DNA of 64,000 nt from Bacteroidota bacterium (GCA_023459355.1 JAEWUM010000046.1:1-64000); one strand, 5' to 3'. Numbered from the stretch's first letter, positions 8,973 through 17,041 are shown. The notes: a model not told the origin generated them from the sequence alone. Translations and numbers: made by a program.

Positions 8973-11390
8973 TCATTTCAGATACCGCTCCAAAAACCTG
9001 TCCTGCTCCCACAACAGATGCAGGATATTCTCCCGTGCCACATAGCCATGCATCTCTTTCGGTAAAATTACCAGCCGTGCAGGCGCTCCGAGGCCTTTCA
9101 ATGCCTGAAAGTATCGTTCGGTTTGCAGGGTGAATGTGCCGGGATTGTTATCGGCTTCGCCGTGCACCAACAGCATGGGCGTTTTCATTTTATCGGCATG
9201 CATAAAGGGCGACATGGCATTGTAGACCTCCTGTGCTTCCCAGTAGTTGCGCTGCTCCCGCTGAAATCCGAAGGGTGTGAGCGTGCGGTTGTAGGCGCCG
9301 CTACGGGCTATGCCACAGGCAAATAAGTCGCTATGGGTAAGCAGGTTGGCGGTCATGAAAGCCCCGTAGGAATGTCCGCCTACCGCTACTTTTTTGCGGT
9401 TGATGTATCCCAGTGAATCCACGGCGTCGATGGCAGCTTTGGCATTGGCAACCAATTGTTCAACAAAGGTATCGTTCGGTTCTTCTTTCTCTTCTCCAAC
9501 GATGGGGAAAGCGGCATCATCCAGCACCGCGTAACCGCGTGTTACCCAATACACGAACGAACCGTAGTACGGGAAAGTAAACTCGTTCGGGTTGGCAGTG
9601 CTTTGGCCGGCACTATTTTTATCCTTGTATTCAGCCGGATACGCCCAAATCAGCAAGGGTAGTTTTTCTGTTTTCGCTTCCCGGTCGTAACCTTCAGGCA
9701 AATACAAAGTGCCTGTTAGCTCCACTCCATCTTCACGTTTGTATTTTATCACTTCTTTATAGACATGCTCGATACTCGCGAATGGATTCGGGAAATGGGT
9801 AATCTGTACAGGCGCTATTTTGCGTTTCAGATTGCGGATAAAATAGTTCGGATATTCGTTTTTTGATTGCAAACGTACCAGCACTTCACCGGTTTTCACA
9901 TTCGTAAAATCGAAAATTTCCTCTATTTTATCTGTGTAAGCCGATTGATACAGTCTGTTTGTCTTTAATGTTTTGATGTCTAAAGCATCGATAAAGGGGT
10001 ACTGACCATCGGGTGTATGTCCTTCTCCAATCAGGAAAAGTTTATTTCCATCCATCGCGAGGACATATTTACCATATTCATTCTTTTTGGTTTCGAAATA
10101 ACCCGGGTCGACGTAGATATCCTGAAAATTCCGCTCGTTGAACAACCGGGGCGCTTTTTCCGGTTTAGACGGATCGAAAAGAGAAACCCGGCGCATGCGG
10201 GTATCATACCACTCTTCCTGTAACACGGCCGTGTTCGCGTTGCCCCAGATAATATCGGCAAAACGCAGTGTTGTTTTGGTCAGCAACACCGGTTTTTCAT
10301 TAAACGGGGCTTTCCACAAGTACAATGCATCGCGGAATTCGACTTCTTTTTGCGGGTCACCCTCATCCTGCGCTTCAGCATAACATAATGTTGCCGGTTC
10401 ATCGGGACGCCAACTGACGGCACGCATGCCGGTACGCACGGCCATAAATCCTTTCGGCAAAACTTCTGTCAGCGGGACTTCCGAAATTGTTTTCACAGCA
10501 TCGCCCTGCGAAGTGTACACTACATTCAATTGTGGGAAACGGTTAATGGGTACGATATACGAAAACGGCCGCTGAATGGTGGTTATCAACACATAAGAGC
10601 CATCAGGTGAAAAGCTTTCATTAGCATACATATCCGCAGCTTTATACAAACTACGGGTTCCATCAAGTTGTACCCGGTACAGTTCCGAAGTGGTCAGGGT
10701 TACAAAGTTAGCCTCGTCTGTCGGGTTCTTTAATAAATCCTGATAGGTGCGGTTTTGAGCTTTCGAGCCATCGCTAACGGAGATAATGGGGCCGTCGGGT
10801 AAGGAATTTTTGCCGTCGATCAGAGCCGGACGATTTTCGGGCAGTAATCTCACCAGCAGCGACTGACTGTCTCTGTACCAATTGACCGGATTTCCCAGAT
10901 TGGCATTCACACGTGCTTCTGTAAGTTTGATCGCGGTAGCAGTTTCAAAATCCAGCACCCACAACTCAACACCTTCTCCTGTGTTGTGCACAAATGCAAC
11001 CTTGCTTTCATCGGGCGACCAGGTGAGGTAAGTCAGTCTGGGATTAGCCGGCAGTCCTTTCACCTGTACCGGTTCATCGCCGTTTACTTTTCTAACCTTC
11101 AGGTTATTGACATAGGTAATGGAAGAACTGATGTTGGTAACCGGGTTCACCCGCAAACCGGCCAGACTGATTTCCTGCTGATTCAGGTCGGCCAGCGATT
11201 TATAGGTACTGCGGTAACTGAACAGCATGTTCTCGTTATTACTGTCGATCACGACCTGCGGTGCGCGTTCAAAATCGGCCAACCGGAGAATACTTTCCGG
11301 CGGCAACTGGTATGTCAGGTTTTCCTGAGCGTCTATTTCCTGTAATCCCACGGCAATACAAATAAGAATGAATAGTTTTGTTATTTTCAT
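8973..11390 (-). CDS. S9 family serine peptidase (glutamyl endopeptidase-like, S9D)
   Basis: Exported serine peptidase of 805 residues. It has a signal peptide (about 1-21, ending IDAQ), a long N-terminal beta-propeller region with WSPDESKVAF and SFSPDGSYVL blades, and a C-terminal alpha/beta-hydrolase domain. The catalytic triad is visible: Ser674 in GGHSYGAFMTAN, Asp747 in HGEADNNPG and His781 in PKEMHGY. The stretch ACGIARSGAYNRTLTPFGFQ closely resembles plant chloroplast glutamyl endopeptidase, placing it in subfamily S9D rather than with dipeptidyl peptidase IV. It probably degrades peptides in the periplasm. Transcribed alone; its stop abuts that of the upstream convergent gene with no spacer, and a TATTTTTG -7 box lies at 11439-11446 on the minus strand. 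Confidence 0.92.
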   Translation of the reverse strand: MKITKLFILICIAVGLQEIDAQENLTYQLPPESILRLADFERAPQVVIDSNNENMLFSYRSTYKSLADLNQQEISLAGLRVNPVTNISSSITYVNNLKVRKVNGDEPVQVKGLPANPRLTYLTWSPDESKVAFVHNTGEGVELWVLDFETATAIKLTEARVNANLGNPVNWYRDSQSLLVRLLPENRPALIDGKNSLPDGPIISVSDGSKAQNRTYQDLLKNPTDEANFVTLTTSELYRVQLDGTRSLYKAADMYANESFSPDGSYVLITTIQRPFSYIVPINRFPQLNVVYTSQGDAVKTISEVPLTEVLPKGFMAVRTGMRAVSWRPDEPATLCYAEAQDEGDPQKEVEFRDALYLWKAPFNEKPVLLTKTTLRFADIIWGNANTAVLQEEWYDTRMRRVSLFDPSKPEKAPRLFNERNFQDIYVDPGYFETKKNEYGKYVLAMDGNKLFLIGEGHTPDGQYPFIDALDIKTLKTNRLYQSAYTDKIEEIFDFTNVKTGEVLVRLQSKNEYPNYFIRNLKRKIAPVQITHFPNPFASIEHVYKEVIKYKREDGVELTGTLYLPEGYDREAKTEKLPLLIWAYPAEYKDKNSAGQSTANPNEFTFPYYGSFVYWVTRGYAVLDDAAFPIVGEEKEEPNDTFVEQLVANAKAAIDAVDSLGYINRKKVAVGGHSYGAFMTANLLTHSDLFACGIARSGAYNRTLTPFGFQREQRNYWEAQEVYNAMSPFMHADKMKTPMLLVHGEADNNPGTFTLQTERYFQALKGLGAPARLVILPKEMHGYVARENILHLLWEQDRFLERYLK

Positions 11391-11450
11391 ATTAATTTAA
11401 CTCCTGATGCGCATTAATAATCTTTATAACACAAGTTGCAAAAATAAGTT

Positions 11451-12794
11451 TTAATTCCGGATATTTTGCTCTCTCCACTGCATGGGAGTATAATTTGTTT
11501 CCTGCAAAAATGCCCTGCTGAACACCGGTGGAGAACTAAAACCGGATAAATCGGCAATACACGCGATATTTAAATCGGGGCGGGATAACAATAAATGCTT
11601 ACTTTCCGCGATACGATAACGCATCACAAACTGATAAAAGGTCTCACCATATCCTTCGTTAAACAGACGCGAGAGATAACTGCGGTTAAGCGGCAGTATT
11701 TCCATCGCATCCGTTAACTTAAAGTCTTTACGCAAATAGGGTTTCTCGGTCTGCATCCACTGCTCTAATTTGTTTTTATATTCAGGTAGCTTATTCGCAA
11801 ACTGATACCTTGAATTTGATTCTGTTTCATCTGCTGAAATCACTTCAGCCGGCACATCCTCTCCCTCACATTTTTCGCCGGTATGCAACGCTTCTCTGAT
11901 TTCCGCTTCCGTTTCATTCATACTTTCCTTAAAATAGCCTTCAGGATAAGGACTCTTCTGAAATAAAACACGAGAAAAACCATAAAGAAAGAAAACGAGA
12001 AAAATGATGTTGTGCATCAGCACACTGCGAACATTATCGCTTAACACCACGACATAACAGGAAAGCGTAATCACAAAATTGCTGAAAATGTAATCTTCCA
12101 GCCATTTTATATCGATGTTTTCCAACGAAGCATAGTTATTTTCGCACCATTTCATATAATTTTTCCGGTAGCGAAGCATAATCATCAGGCCGAAAACAGG
12201 ATAGGCCAGCATGAGCAGTGGCACCCACACATGGATGTTCCAGAAATCCTGAGTCAGAGCCATCCGGTTATCAATTGCCGACACGGGCCCTTGCTGAATT
12301 TTTACAAGAAGCAAATATATACCCGGAATAACGACAGTGGATAGTGATAGTAATACCGCCCGTTTCAACGTAAGCCATCCGGGACGAAAAGCCTCTATGG
12401 GATATAAAAGAAAAATATAGGCATACACACTTCCGTAAATCAGCATGGGAAGCGACAAGAATTTATACTCCACCACGCCTGCATATCCGGTAGTCAATCC
12501 TTTGATAAGAGATAGCAGATTGGTCAGTCCTACCATAAACATGACAAAGGCAAACAAAGCGCGGGCACGACCTCCGTTTTTCCGGGCTATCAGCATGAAC
12601 GACCCGCCTAAGCACAAACAACATAACATTGAAATAACCGACCAGCGAACAGATCTGAAAAGCTCAAAAGGTATCTGCATAAAAAAATAATGCCCGGCGC
12701 CGACAAGCATTAAAATGAGACTGTAAATAACAACCCGTTTGTATTTAAAAAGCGCCTTTAACAGGTTGTTTGAATGAAAATGTACACGCAGCAT
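11451..12794 (-). CDS. AraC-family regulator with N-terminal membrane domain
   Basis: Predicted membrane-anchored regulator of about 447 residues. The first ~280 residues hold six or seven hydrophobic helices (for example VVIYSLILMLVGAGHYF and FVITLSCYVVVLSDNV); an acidic linker follows, then a C-terminal AraC double helix-turn-helix (last ~100 residues, with LNRSYLSRLFNEGYGETF and ADLSGFSSPPVFSRAF). I chose ATG 12792-12794, which starts just before a basic, then hydrophobic segment; an upstream in-frame ATG at 12878 would add 28 residues. Three GCAAA-type direct repeats at 21-22 bp spacing lie upstream and are candidate binding sites. Divergent from the 13106 outer-membrane operon, a possible target. 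The signal sensed is unknown. Confidence 0.85.
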   Translation of the reverse strand: MLRVHFHSNNLLKALFKYKRVVIYSLILMLVGAGHYFFMQIPFELFRSVRWSVISMLCCLCLGGSFMLIARKNGGRARALFAFVMFMVGLTNLLSLIKGLTTGYAGVVEYKFLSLPMLIYGSVYAYIFLLYPIEAFRPGWLTLKRAVLLSLSTVVIPGIYLLLVKIQQGPVSAIDNRMALTQDFWNIHVWVPLLMLAYPVFGLMIMLRYRKNYMKWCENNYASLENIDIKWLEDYIFSNFVITLSCYVVVLSDNVRSVLMHNIIFLVFFLYGFSRVLFQKSPYPEGYFKESMNETEAEIREALHTGEKCEGEDVPAEVISADETESNSRYQFANKLPEYKNKLEQWMQTEKPYLRKDFKLTDAMEILPLNRSYLSRLFNEGYGETFYQFVMRYRIAESKHLLLSRPDLNIACIADLSGFSSPPVFSRAFLQETNYTPMQWREQNIRN

Positions 12795-13105
12795 CTGGTC
12801 ATTTCTATTTTGGTTTGCGAAGGTAATCAAAAAAACAAACATTTTTACCGTTGGCAAATGCATTTTTACGCTATGCAAACGCCCTCATCACAGCCTGCAA
12901 ACGAAATTCCCTACTTTTGCCACGCCAACGAAATACTATATTTCCGGCAATCATGTCAGTCCTTTTTCAAACATAGTCAAATGTATAGAAAGAGGTCATA
13001 TCAATAAACAGTTGACAAGCAGCAGCATTTTTCGATGAGTTTAAACAAGACTTCGGCTCTTCGAAAAGAAATATTATCAGAAGTCGGTTAATTACAATTA
13101 TTATC
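12795..13105. other. Divergent intergenic region with direct repeats
   Basis: This 311-bp spacer separates the AraC-type regulator from the outer-membrane pair. It contains three GCAAA-type direct repeats (12853-12903) and an imperfect 27-bp tandem duplication (12897-12951) with a TACTTTTG box (12912-12919) that could be a plus-strand -7 element, although no TTTG is seen at the expected distance. No convincing coding frame is visible. Confidence 0.6.
12853..12903. promoter_or_regulatory. Three direct repeats, candidate AraC-type binding sites
   Basis: GGCAAATG (12853-12860), TGCAAACG (12874-12881) and TGCAAACG (12896-12903) lie on the same strand with start-to-start spacing of 21 and 22 bp, two helical turns. 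Direct repeats at this spacing are the usual AraC-family operator layout. They are 59-110 bp upstream of the AraC-type start. Binding is inferred. Confidence 0.5.
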
Positions 13106-13687
13106 ATGATTAAAAAAATCTTTTTTACGTTTGTTGTTCTGTTCACATGCGGAGCATTAATGAATGTCAGTGCAAAAGACATTATCTCAAAAGGAGAACA
13201 GGTTGTTAAGCTGGGTATCGGCATCGGAAGCTATTACGGCGGTGATGGATATTCAAACAGTGTTCCACCCATCTCGGCATCTTACGAAAAAGGCATTCTC
13301 GAAGGACTGCTTGGAGGAAAAGCTTCAATCGGTGTTGGTGGTTATCTGGGCTACAGTGCCAACAAATGGGAATCTTATTTTAACAATGAAACATGGGGTT
13401 ATAAATACTCCTACTTTATTTTGGGCGCCCGCGGTTTATTCCACTATCAGTTGATTAAGAAACTCGACACTTATGCAGGATTGATGCTGGGCTACAATAT
13501 TGTTTCAAGCAAGTACTACGGCAGTGATGCCATTGCTCCTTACGTTGGCAGTGCAAGCAGCGCGAGCGGTATCGGGTATTCAGCTTTTGCCGGAGCTCGT
13601 TACAATTTCAATAAGAAATTCGGCGCTTATGCTGAAATCGGTTACGGAATTTCAGCACTTGAATTGGGTGTTTCGATAAAACTATAA
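13106..13687 (+). CDS. Small outer-membrane beta-barrel protein
   Basis: Protein of 193 residues with a signal peptide (about 1-23, ending NVSAK) and alternating glycine/aromatic beta strands throughout (GIGIGSYYGGDGY, GVGGYLGYSANKWE, FAGARYNFNKKFGAYAEIG), ending in LGVSIKL. It looks like an 8-strand porin-like barrel of the OmpW/OmpA-like type. A lipoprotein gene follows after 5 bp, so the two are co-transcribed. Function unknown. Confidence 0.7.
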   Translation: MIKKIFFTFVVLFTCGALMNVSAKDIISKGEQVVKLGIGIGSYYGGDGYSNSVPPISASYEKGILEGLLGGKASIGVGGYLGYSANKWESYFNNETWGYKYSYFILGARGLFHYQLIKKLDTYAGLMLGYNIVSSKYYGSDAIAPYVGSASSASGIGYSAFAGARYNFNKKFGAYAEIGYGISALELGVSIKL

Positions 13688-13692
13688 AAAAA

Positions 13693-14244
13693 ATGAGACA
13701 AATACTCCTTAACATATTCTTTGCAGTGGTTTTGTCCTGTAGTTTTACAAGTTGTGAACCAGTAACAGAAGAACCTACCAACATTGAAGAAACCACCATT
13801 TTCACTACTAAGTACAAAAGCAATCAGGTTTGGGATGCTTTCAGGACACCATCCTACCCTACTGCTGACGAAGACTGGACACTCTACAATTTCAAAGGAG
13901 CGCTCGACCCCGATGGTGGAAGCATTGATTGGGGAACCGATCGTTACCTGCAATTTGTAGCGGTGGTCGACAGCACCAGAAGTCCCTATACGATTACCGA
14001 CGATCTGTATAAAATCGGAACTAAGTACGTCATCAAACTGAATCTCTGCGAAAGTAACGGCAAATTCGTAAAAGTCATTTCAGATTACGGGCAGATAATC
14101 GGTATCGGCGACAAGGGATTTATGTATGTAGCCGAAGGTTATTATGGCATGTTCTTCCCTACAATCAGCATAGTAAGTACCGACGAAGTAGTTTATAAAC
14201 CTGCCACAGCCACAGTAACCAAACTTAGCGAACTATATAAATAA
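13693..14244 (+). CDS. Hypothetical lipoprotein
   Basis: Protein of 183 residues, not recognised. A signal peptide ends in a lipobox (SFTSC, cysteine at about residue 21) followed by an acidic EPVTEEP stretch, suggesting an outer-membrane, possibly surface-exposed, lipoprotein. The mature part is beta-rich with no obvious catalytic motif. It lies 5 bp after the barrel gene; the pair may form a barrel-lipoprotein complex (inference). A long inverted repeat begins 54 bp after its stop and may end the transcript. Confidence 0.65.
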   Translation: MRQILLNIFFAVVLSCSFTSCEPVTEEPTNIEETTIFTTKYKSNQVWDAFRTPSYPTADEDWTLYNFKGALDPDGGSIDWGTDRYLQFVAVVDSTRSPYTITDDLYKIGTKYVIKLNLCESNGKFVKVISDYGQIIGIGDKGFMYVAEGYYGMFFPTISIVSTDEVVYKPATATVTKLSELYK

Positions 14245-14297
14245 GGGCTATGGCACGGGCAACATACCGGTAGTGGCACACCAACACTACCTAATAT

Positions 14298-14400
14298 GAG
14301 GTGCTTAGTGCAGTAGTACACTATCACTTAGTGTACATGTATACTAAGGCTTAGTGTAGTACTACACTATCGCTTAGTGTACTACTGCACTAAGCACCTC
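14298..14400. repeat. Cruciform-like element built from CTTAGTG units
   Basis: Perfect 26-bp inverted arms (14298-14323 and 14375-14400, outer end GAGGTGCTTAGTGCAG) flank a 51-bp centre. The centre contains a perfect 18-bp palindrome (14352-14369, TAGTGTAGTACTACACTA) and a near-direct repeat of the arm (14311-14336 against 14357-14382). The word CTTAGTG appears four times, so several alternative hairpins are possible. There is no transposase nearby. Confidence 0.85.
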
Positions 14401-14600
14401 TGCACAGGCTATAACGCATCAACACAGGGAGTATAGAGGCTCATCCACAAGAGGGGAATCACTTAACCACAGAGGAAAGTGTAAAGCATGAACATTTTCA
14501 TTGAGAAATGAAGTTGTGTTAACTCCCGGATTTTGAATATGTTAAAATTCAGGTCGTAAAACGTGAGTATTTACTTAGATTTTTTATATATTTGCGGATT

Positions 14601-14705
14601 GCTTAATTCACTTATAAAAATTAATAATGTGCACAATGCATTCATACGTTATAATGCTTTGTGCACTTGTAATGAAAATGAGGTGATGGTATAAGTGAGT
14701 TGGGT
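14601..14705. repeat. attC-like imperfect hairpin upstream of the HEPN gene
   Basis: A nested hairpin: outer arms TCACTTATA (14608-14616) and TATAAGTGA (14690-14698), inner arms 14629-14642 and 14653-14666 (13 of 14 bp, GTGCACA). The element opens with GCTTAAT and closes with GTTGGGT, which fit integron R''/R' boxes (RYYYAAC, GTTRRRY) with one mismatch. Unlike a standard attC site, the outer stem has no unpaired spacer, and no integrase is seen here, so the assignment is tentative. Confidence 0.4.
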
Positions 14706-14742
14706 GGCAATATTAAAAGACAGCAGAACCAACAAATAGAGA

Positions 14743-15861
14743 ATGACAACAATTTCAAGATGGGTAGTTCCGAGTTATTTTACGGAAGAAAAACATAAAA
14801 CAGACGAGTTGATTTTCGACTTGACTGACCACTTGAAACTTATGCTGAAAAATGAAGTTTGGAATAGAAAATTTGATTACGGTTTTAGCACGGGACTAAA
14901 AAACACTAATCAAACAGAAATAAAAAGTGCGATAATAAAAGTTTATCCTCGTTTTATTTCGGGATATGTTAATGAAAAACGAATCCCAGAAATAATTGAA
15001 AAAGTTTGTGGAAAAATTGCGACGCATTTAAAAGTTAAGAGCTACAAGGAATGGTCTTATCAAATTGGTTGTTCAATAATTGAAATAGAGTACAATACCA
15101 AAACCAAAAATATCCCTTCAAAGAAAGATTTGACTGATGATTACATTCCGCATTATGAAATGGAATTCATTGAGAAGTATCATCAACAGTTAGCGGTCCT
15201 CAAAGAATTGTCTTCTTTTTTTCTTGCTGGTCTTCATTTAAGTTTTCCCACTCAATCAATTATGATGCGGAATGACACACCATTAAATGACGGATTTTTT
15301 CAAATAAAATCAGGTAGTAAAAGTTATGCAACTAAGGTAGCTTCTAATGCCTTTATGCACGAAATACTTATTGAAACAAGTAAAAAATCGAATATTGATA
15401 TAAATCTTAAGGGACTTGCATCTGTATGGCATTATGATTTATGGCCATTAAAGAGATACCTCAATGCTGTTGAATCTGACCAAATTTCAATGGACAATTT
15501 ACTAGATTTGATTTATGCCCTTGAAGGTTTATTTGAAAAGAACACGTCCTCTGACTTTGTTAAATCAATGTGCATTCTAAGTTTATGCAAGACAAGGAAA
15601 GATGCACGACAAATGAAAAGCTTATTAGATGTTGCTTATCGAATAAGAAATGACATTGCTCACGGAGAACGTTCATACGACCCTTATGATTATGTAAAAC
15701 TTGATGGAAAAGAGACACTCGCTCAAATGATTTATTGGAAAATGAAAACCATTGTTGCAGTAATGATGATTAAAGGTATTTCCAAACTTCTGAATAATCC
15801 AGAAATGCGAAACTTAAGATTTAATACTGACGACTTTATTAATTTGACCTTTGAGAAATGA
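14743..15861 (+). CDS. Apea-like HEPN-domain protein
   Basis: Protein of 372 residues. The C-terminal ~140 residues look like an Apea-type HEPN domain: a helix with IYALEGLFEK, then a helix with the catalytic HEPN motif Rx4H as RNDIAHG (Arg302, His307). The N-terminal ~230 residues are not recognised. HEPN domains are commonly ribonucleases in toxin-antitoxin and phage-defence proteins; that this one is an RNase is inferred from the motif. It is AT-rich compared with its neighbours, lies alone in a pocket with a toxin-antitoxin pair, and is preceded by an attC-like hairpin, all of which suggest horizontal gain. Defence by abortive infection is the likeliest role, not shown. Confidence 0.65.
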   Translation: MTTISRWVVPSYFTEEKHKTDELIFDLTDHLKLMLKNEVWNRKFDYGFSTGLKNTNQTEIKSAIIKVYPRFISGYVNEKRIPEIIEKVCGKIATHLKVKSYKEWSYQIGCSIIEIEYNTKTKNIPSKKDLTDDYIPHYEMEFIEKYHQQLAVLKELSSFFLAGLHLSFPTQSIMMRNDTPLNDGFFQIKSGSKSYATKVASNAFMHEILIETSKKSNIDINLKGLASVWHYDLWPLKRYLNAVESDQISMDNLLDLIYALEGLFEKNTSSDFVKSMCILSLCKTRKDARQMKSLLDVAYRIRNDIAHGERSYDPYDYVKLDGKETLAQMIYWKMKTIVAVMMIKGISKLLNNPEMRNLRFNTDDFINLTFEK

Positions 15862-16215
15862 TAAGAAATAACTGGTGCTAATCGAGTAGACCGCCCCGCC
15901 TGTGCAAACTGACTGGGAGAGCCGCTCACACCACTGTAGCGCGACAAGAAGTCGCTTAATACAACTTCTTAACACTCATTAAATAAATGATTAAACCTTG
16001 CGTTCCATCGCAATTAGCCTACGGACACGTGCATACTGTGCAACCGGTATGTGCGAAACTGTCCGGACAATATAGTACGGGGAAAGGAACGACAGAAAAA
16101 GCCAATACCGGGGTGTAATACAACGGGAGTCTGCGCAACCCCCCCCCGTTGTCGGTAAGTGTAAAAAAACAGTAAAAAACTTGCATAATGATAACTTTTG
16201 AGTTAACTTTGCGGC
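15862..16215. other. 354-bp intergenic region, no recognised gene
   Basis: Higher in GC than the genes either side. It contains a run of nine C near 16140 and a phrase near 15895-15940 (CTGACTGGGAGAGCCG) reminiscent of group II intron core sequence. A minus-strand frame of 86 codons crosses it (15991-16251) but overlaps the toxin start and looks like noise. It could be a remnant of a mobile element; nothing functional can be supported. Confidence 0.4.
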
Positions 16216-16563
16216 ATGAAAAAACAAAGACAAATAATTTTCCATAAACACTATTTCATTGACTTCTATTTGGGACAGACCGAAAAAGTTCAGGAAAAGA
16301 TTGAGTATGTTTTTAAAATTTTAAGAACAGTTCAAAATGTCCCAAAGAAATTCCTGGATCATATGACAGGAACTGAAGGACTTTATGAAATCCGAATTGA
16401 ATTAGACGGCAACATTTATAGAATCTTTTGTTGCTTTGACAAAGGAAACCTTGTAGTTCTTTTTAATGGATTTCAAAAGAAAACTCAAAAAACTCCTAAA
16501 CAGGAAATTGATATGGCTTTAAAACTAAAAGATGAATATTTTAACTCAAAAAACAAAAAGTGA
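16216..16563 (+). CDS. RelE/HigB-type toxin (Gp49-like)
   Basis: Protein of 115 residues that fits the phage-derived Gp49-like/HigB toxin family, usually ribosome-dependent mRNA interferases. Family pattern visible: GLYEIRIELDGNIYRIFCCF (strand pair with the catalytic basic residues) followed by LVVLFNGFQKKTQKTP and a lysine-rich C-terminal helix. It comes first in the operon, toxin before antitoxin, the HigBA order. Its stop TGA (16561-16563) overlaps the antitoxin ATG by one base (TGATG), so translation is coupled. Confidence 0.88.
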   Translation: MKKQRQIIFHKHYFIDFYLGQTEKVQEKIEYVFKILRTVQNVPKKFLDHMTGTEGLYEIRIELDGNIYRIFCCFDKGNLVVLFNGFQKKTQKTPKQEIDMALKLKDEYFNSKNKK

Positions 16564-16871
16564 TGAACAAAGAAAAAAACATTAGAGATGCTAAAAACTT
16601 TGACGAGTTATTAGACATAAAATATGGAAAAGCAGGTTCTGAAAAACGAGATAGCTTTGAAGAAAAAGCCCAGTATTTTGTTATTAGCGAGATGTTGAAA
16701 GAAGCCCGTAAAGAAGCTAATATGACACAAGAACAATTGGCAGAGAAAGTTGGAACGAAAAAAAGTTATATTTCCAGACTTGAAAACGGAAAGTGTGATA
16801 TTCAACTTTCGACACTTTACCGAATTTTTGAATTTGGGCTTGGAAAACGAATAAATTTGATATTCGGATGA
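16563..16871 (+). CDS. HigA-type antitoxin, XRE helix-turn-helix
   Basis: Protein of 102 residues. A Cro/C1-type helix-turn-helix covers about residues 45-100 (ANMTQEQLAEKVGTKKSYIS and RLENGKCDIQLSTLYRIFE). The N-terminal ~40 residues (acidic/basic, FDELLDIKYGKAGSEKR) probably bind the toxin. I chose ATG 16563, which overlaps the toxin stop; a GTG lies one codon upstream. It should neutralise the toxin and repress the operon. A hairpin terminator follows 7 bp after the stop. Confidence 0.88.
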   Translation: MNKEKNIRDAKNFDELLDIKYGKAGSEKRDSFEEKAQYFVISEMLKEARKEANMTQEQLAEKVGTKKSYISRLENGKCDIQLSTLYRIFEFGLGKRINLIFG

Positions 16872-16877
16872 AAAAAC

Positions 16878-16915
16878 AAAAAGCACCTACATTTTACATC
16901 ATGTAAGTGCTTTTT
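16878..16915. terminator. Bidirectional terminator between TA pair and tRNA
   Basis: AAAAAGCAC (16878-16886) pairs with GTGCTTTTT (16907-16915), extended inward by TACAT/ATGTA after one mismatch. The A- and T-rich ends make it usable in both directions: for the toxin-antitoxin operon and for the tRNA gene on the minus strand. Confidence 0.85.
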
Positions 16916-16926
16916 CTTTCCCGAAG

Positions 16927-17001
16927 TGGGCCCTGTTGGGCTTGAACCAACGACCCCCTGATTATGAGTCAGGTGCTACTAACCAACTGAGCTAAGGGCC
17001 C
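16927..17001 (-). tRNA. tRNA with CAT anticodon (Met or lysidine-type Ile2)
   Basis: Cloverleaf on the minus strand: acceptor GGGCCCT pairs perfectly with AGGGCCC, discriminator A, D-arm TTAGCTCAGTTGG, anticodon loop CTCATAA (CAT), T-loop TTCAAGC. The acceptor and anticodon arm resemble bacterial tRNA-Ile2 (read as Ile after lysidine modification) about as much as elongator Met, so the charging identity is left open. CCA is not encoded. The accessory pocket lies on its 3' side. Confidence 0.93.
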
Positions 17002-17022
17002 TGCTTTTTACAAATCTTTTAT

Positions 17023-17030
17023 TATCTTTG
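17023..17030 (+). promoter_or_regulatory. Possible -7 box of the HAD-ribF unit
   Basis: TATCTTTG fits the TAnnTTTG box, 67 bp upstream of the HAD start. No TTTG is seen at the expected -33 position, so support is partial. Confidence 0.4.
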
Positions 17031-17041
17031 CAAAGCGATTG

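Larger units (their letters stand above)
14245..14742. other. 498-bp intergenic region with two secondary-structure elements
   Basis: No convincing coding frame. The left half holds the CTTAGTG inverted-repeat element (14298-14400); the right half holds an attC-like hairpin (14601-14705) directly upstream of the HEPN gene. The part between (14401-14600) is AT-rich and shows nothing recognisable. Confidence 0.7.

Noticed and set aside
14298..14400. CRISPR array
   Set aside because: The repeats are palindromic arms with no regular spacers and no cas genes are nearby.
15991..16251. Minus-strand frame of 86 codons
   Set aside because: It overlaps the toxin start, has atypical composition, and resembles no family; probably noise across a remnant.
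16927..17001. Calling this tRNA simply tRNA-Met
   Set aside because: The CAT anticodon also fits lysidine-modified tRNA-Ile2, and the arm sequences resemble that type.
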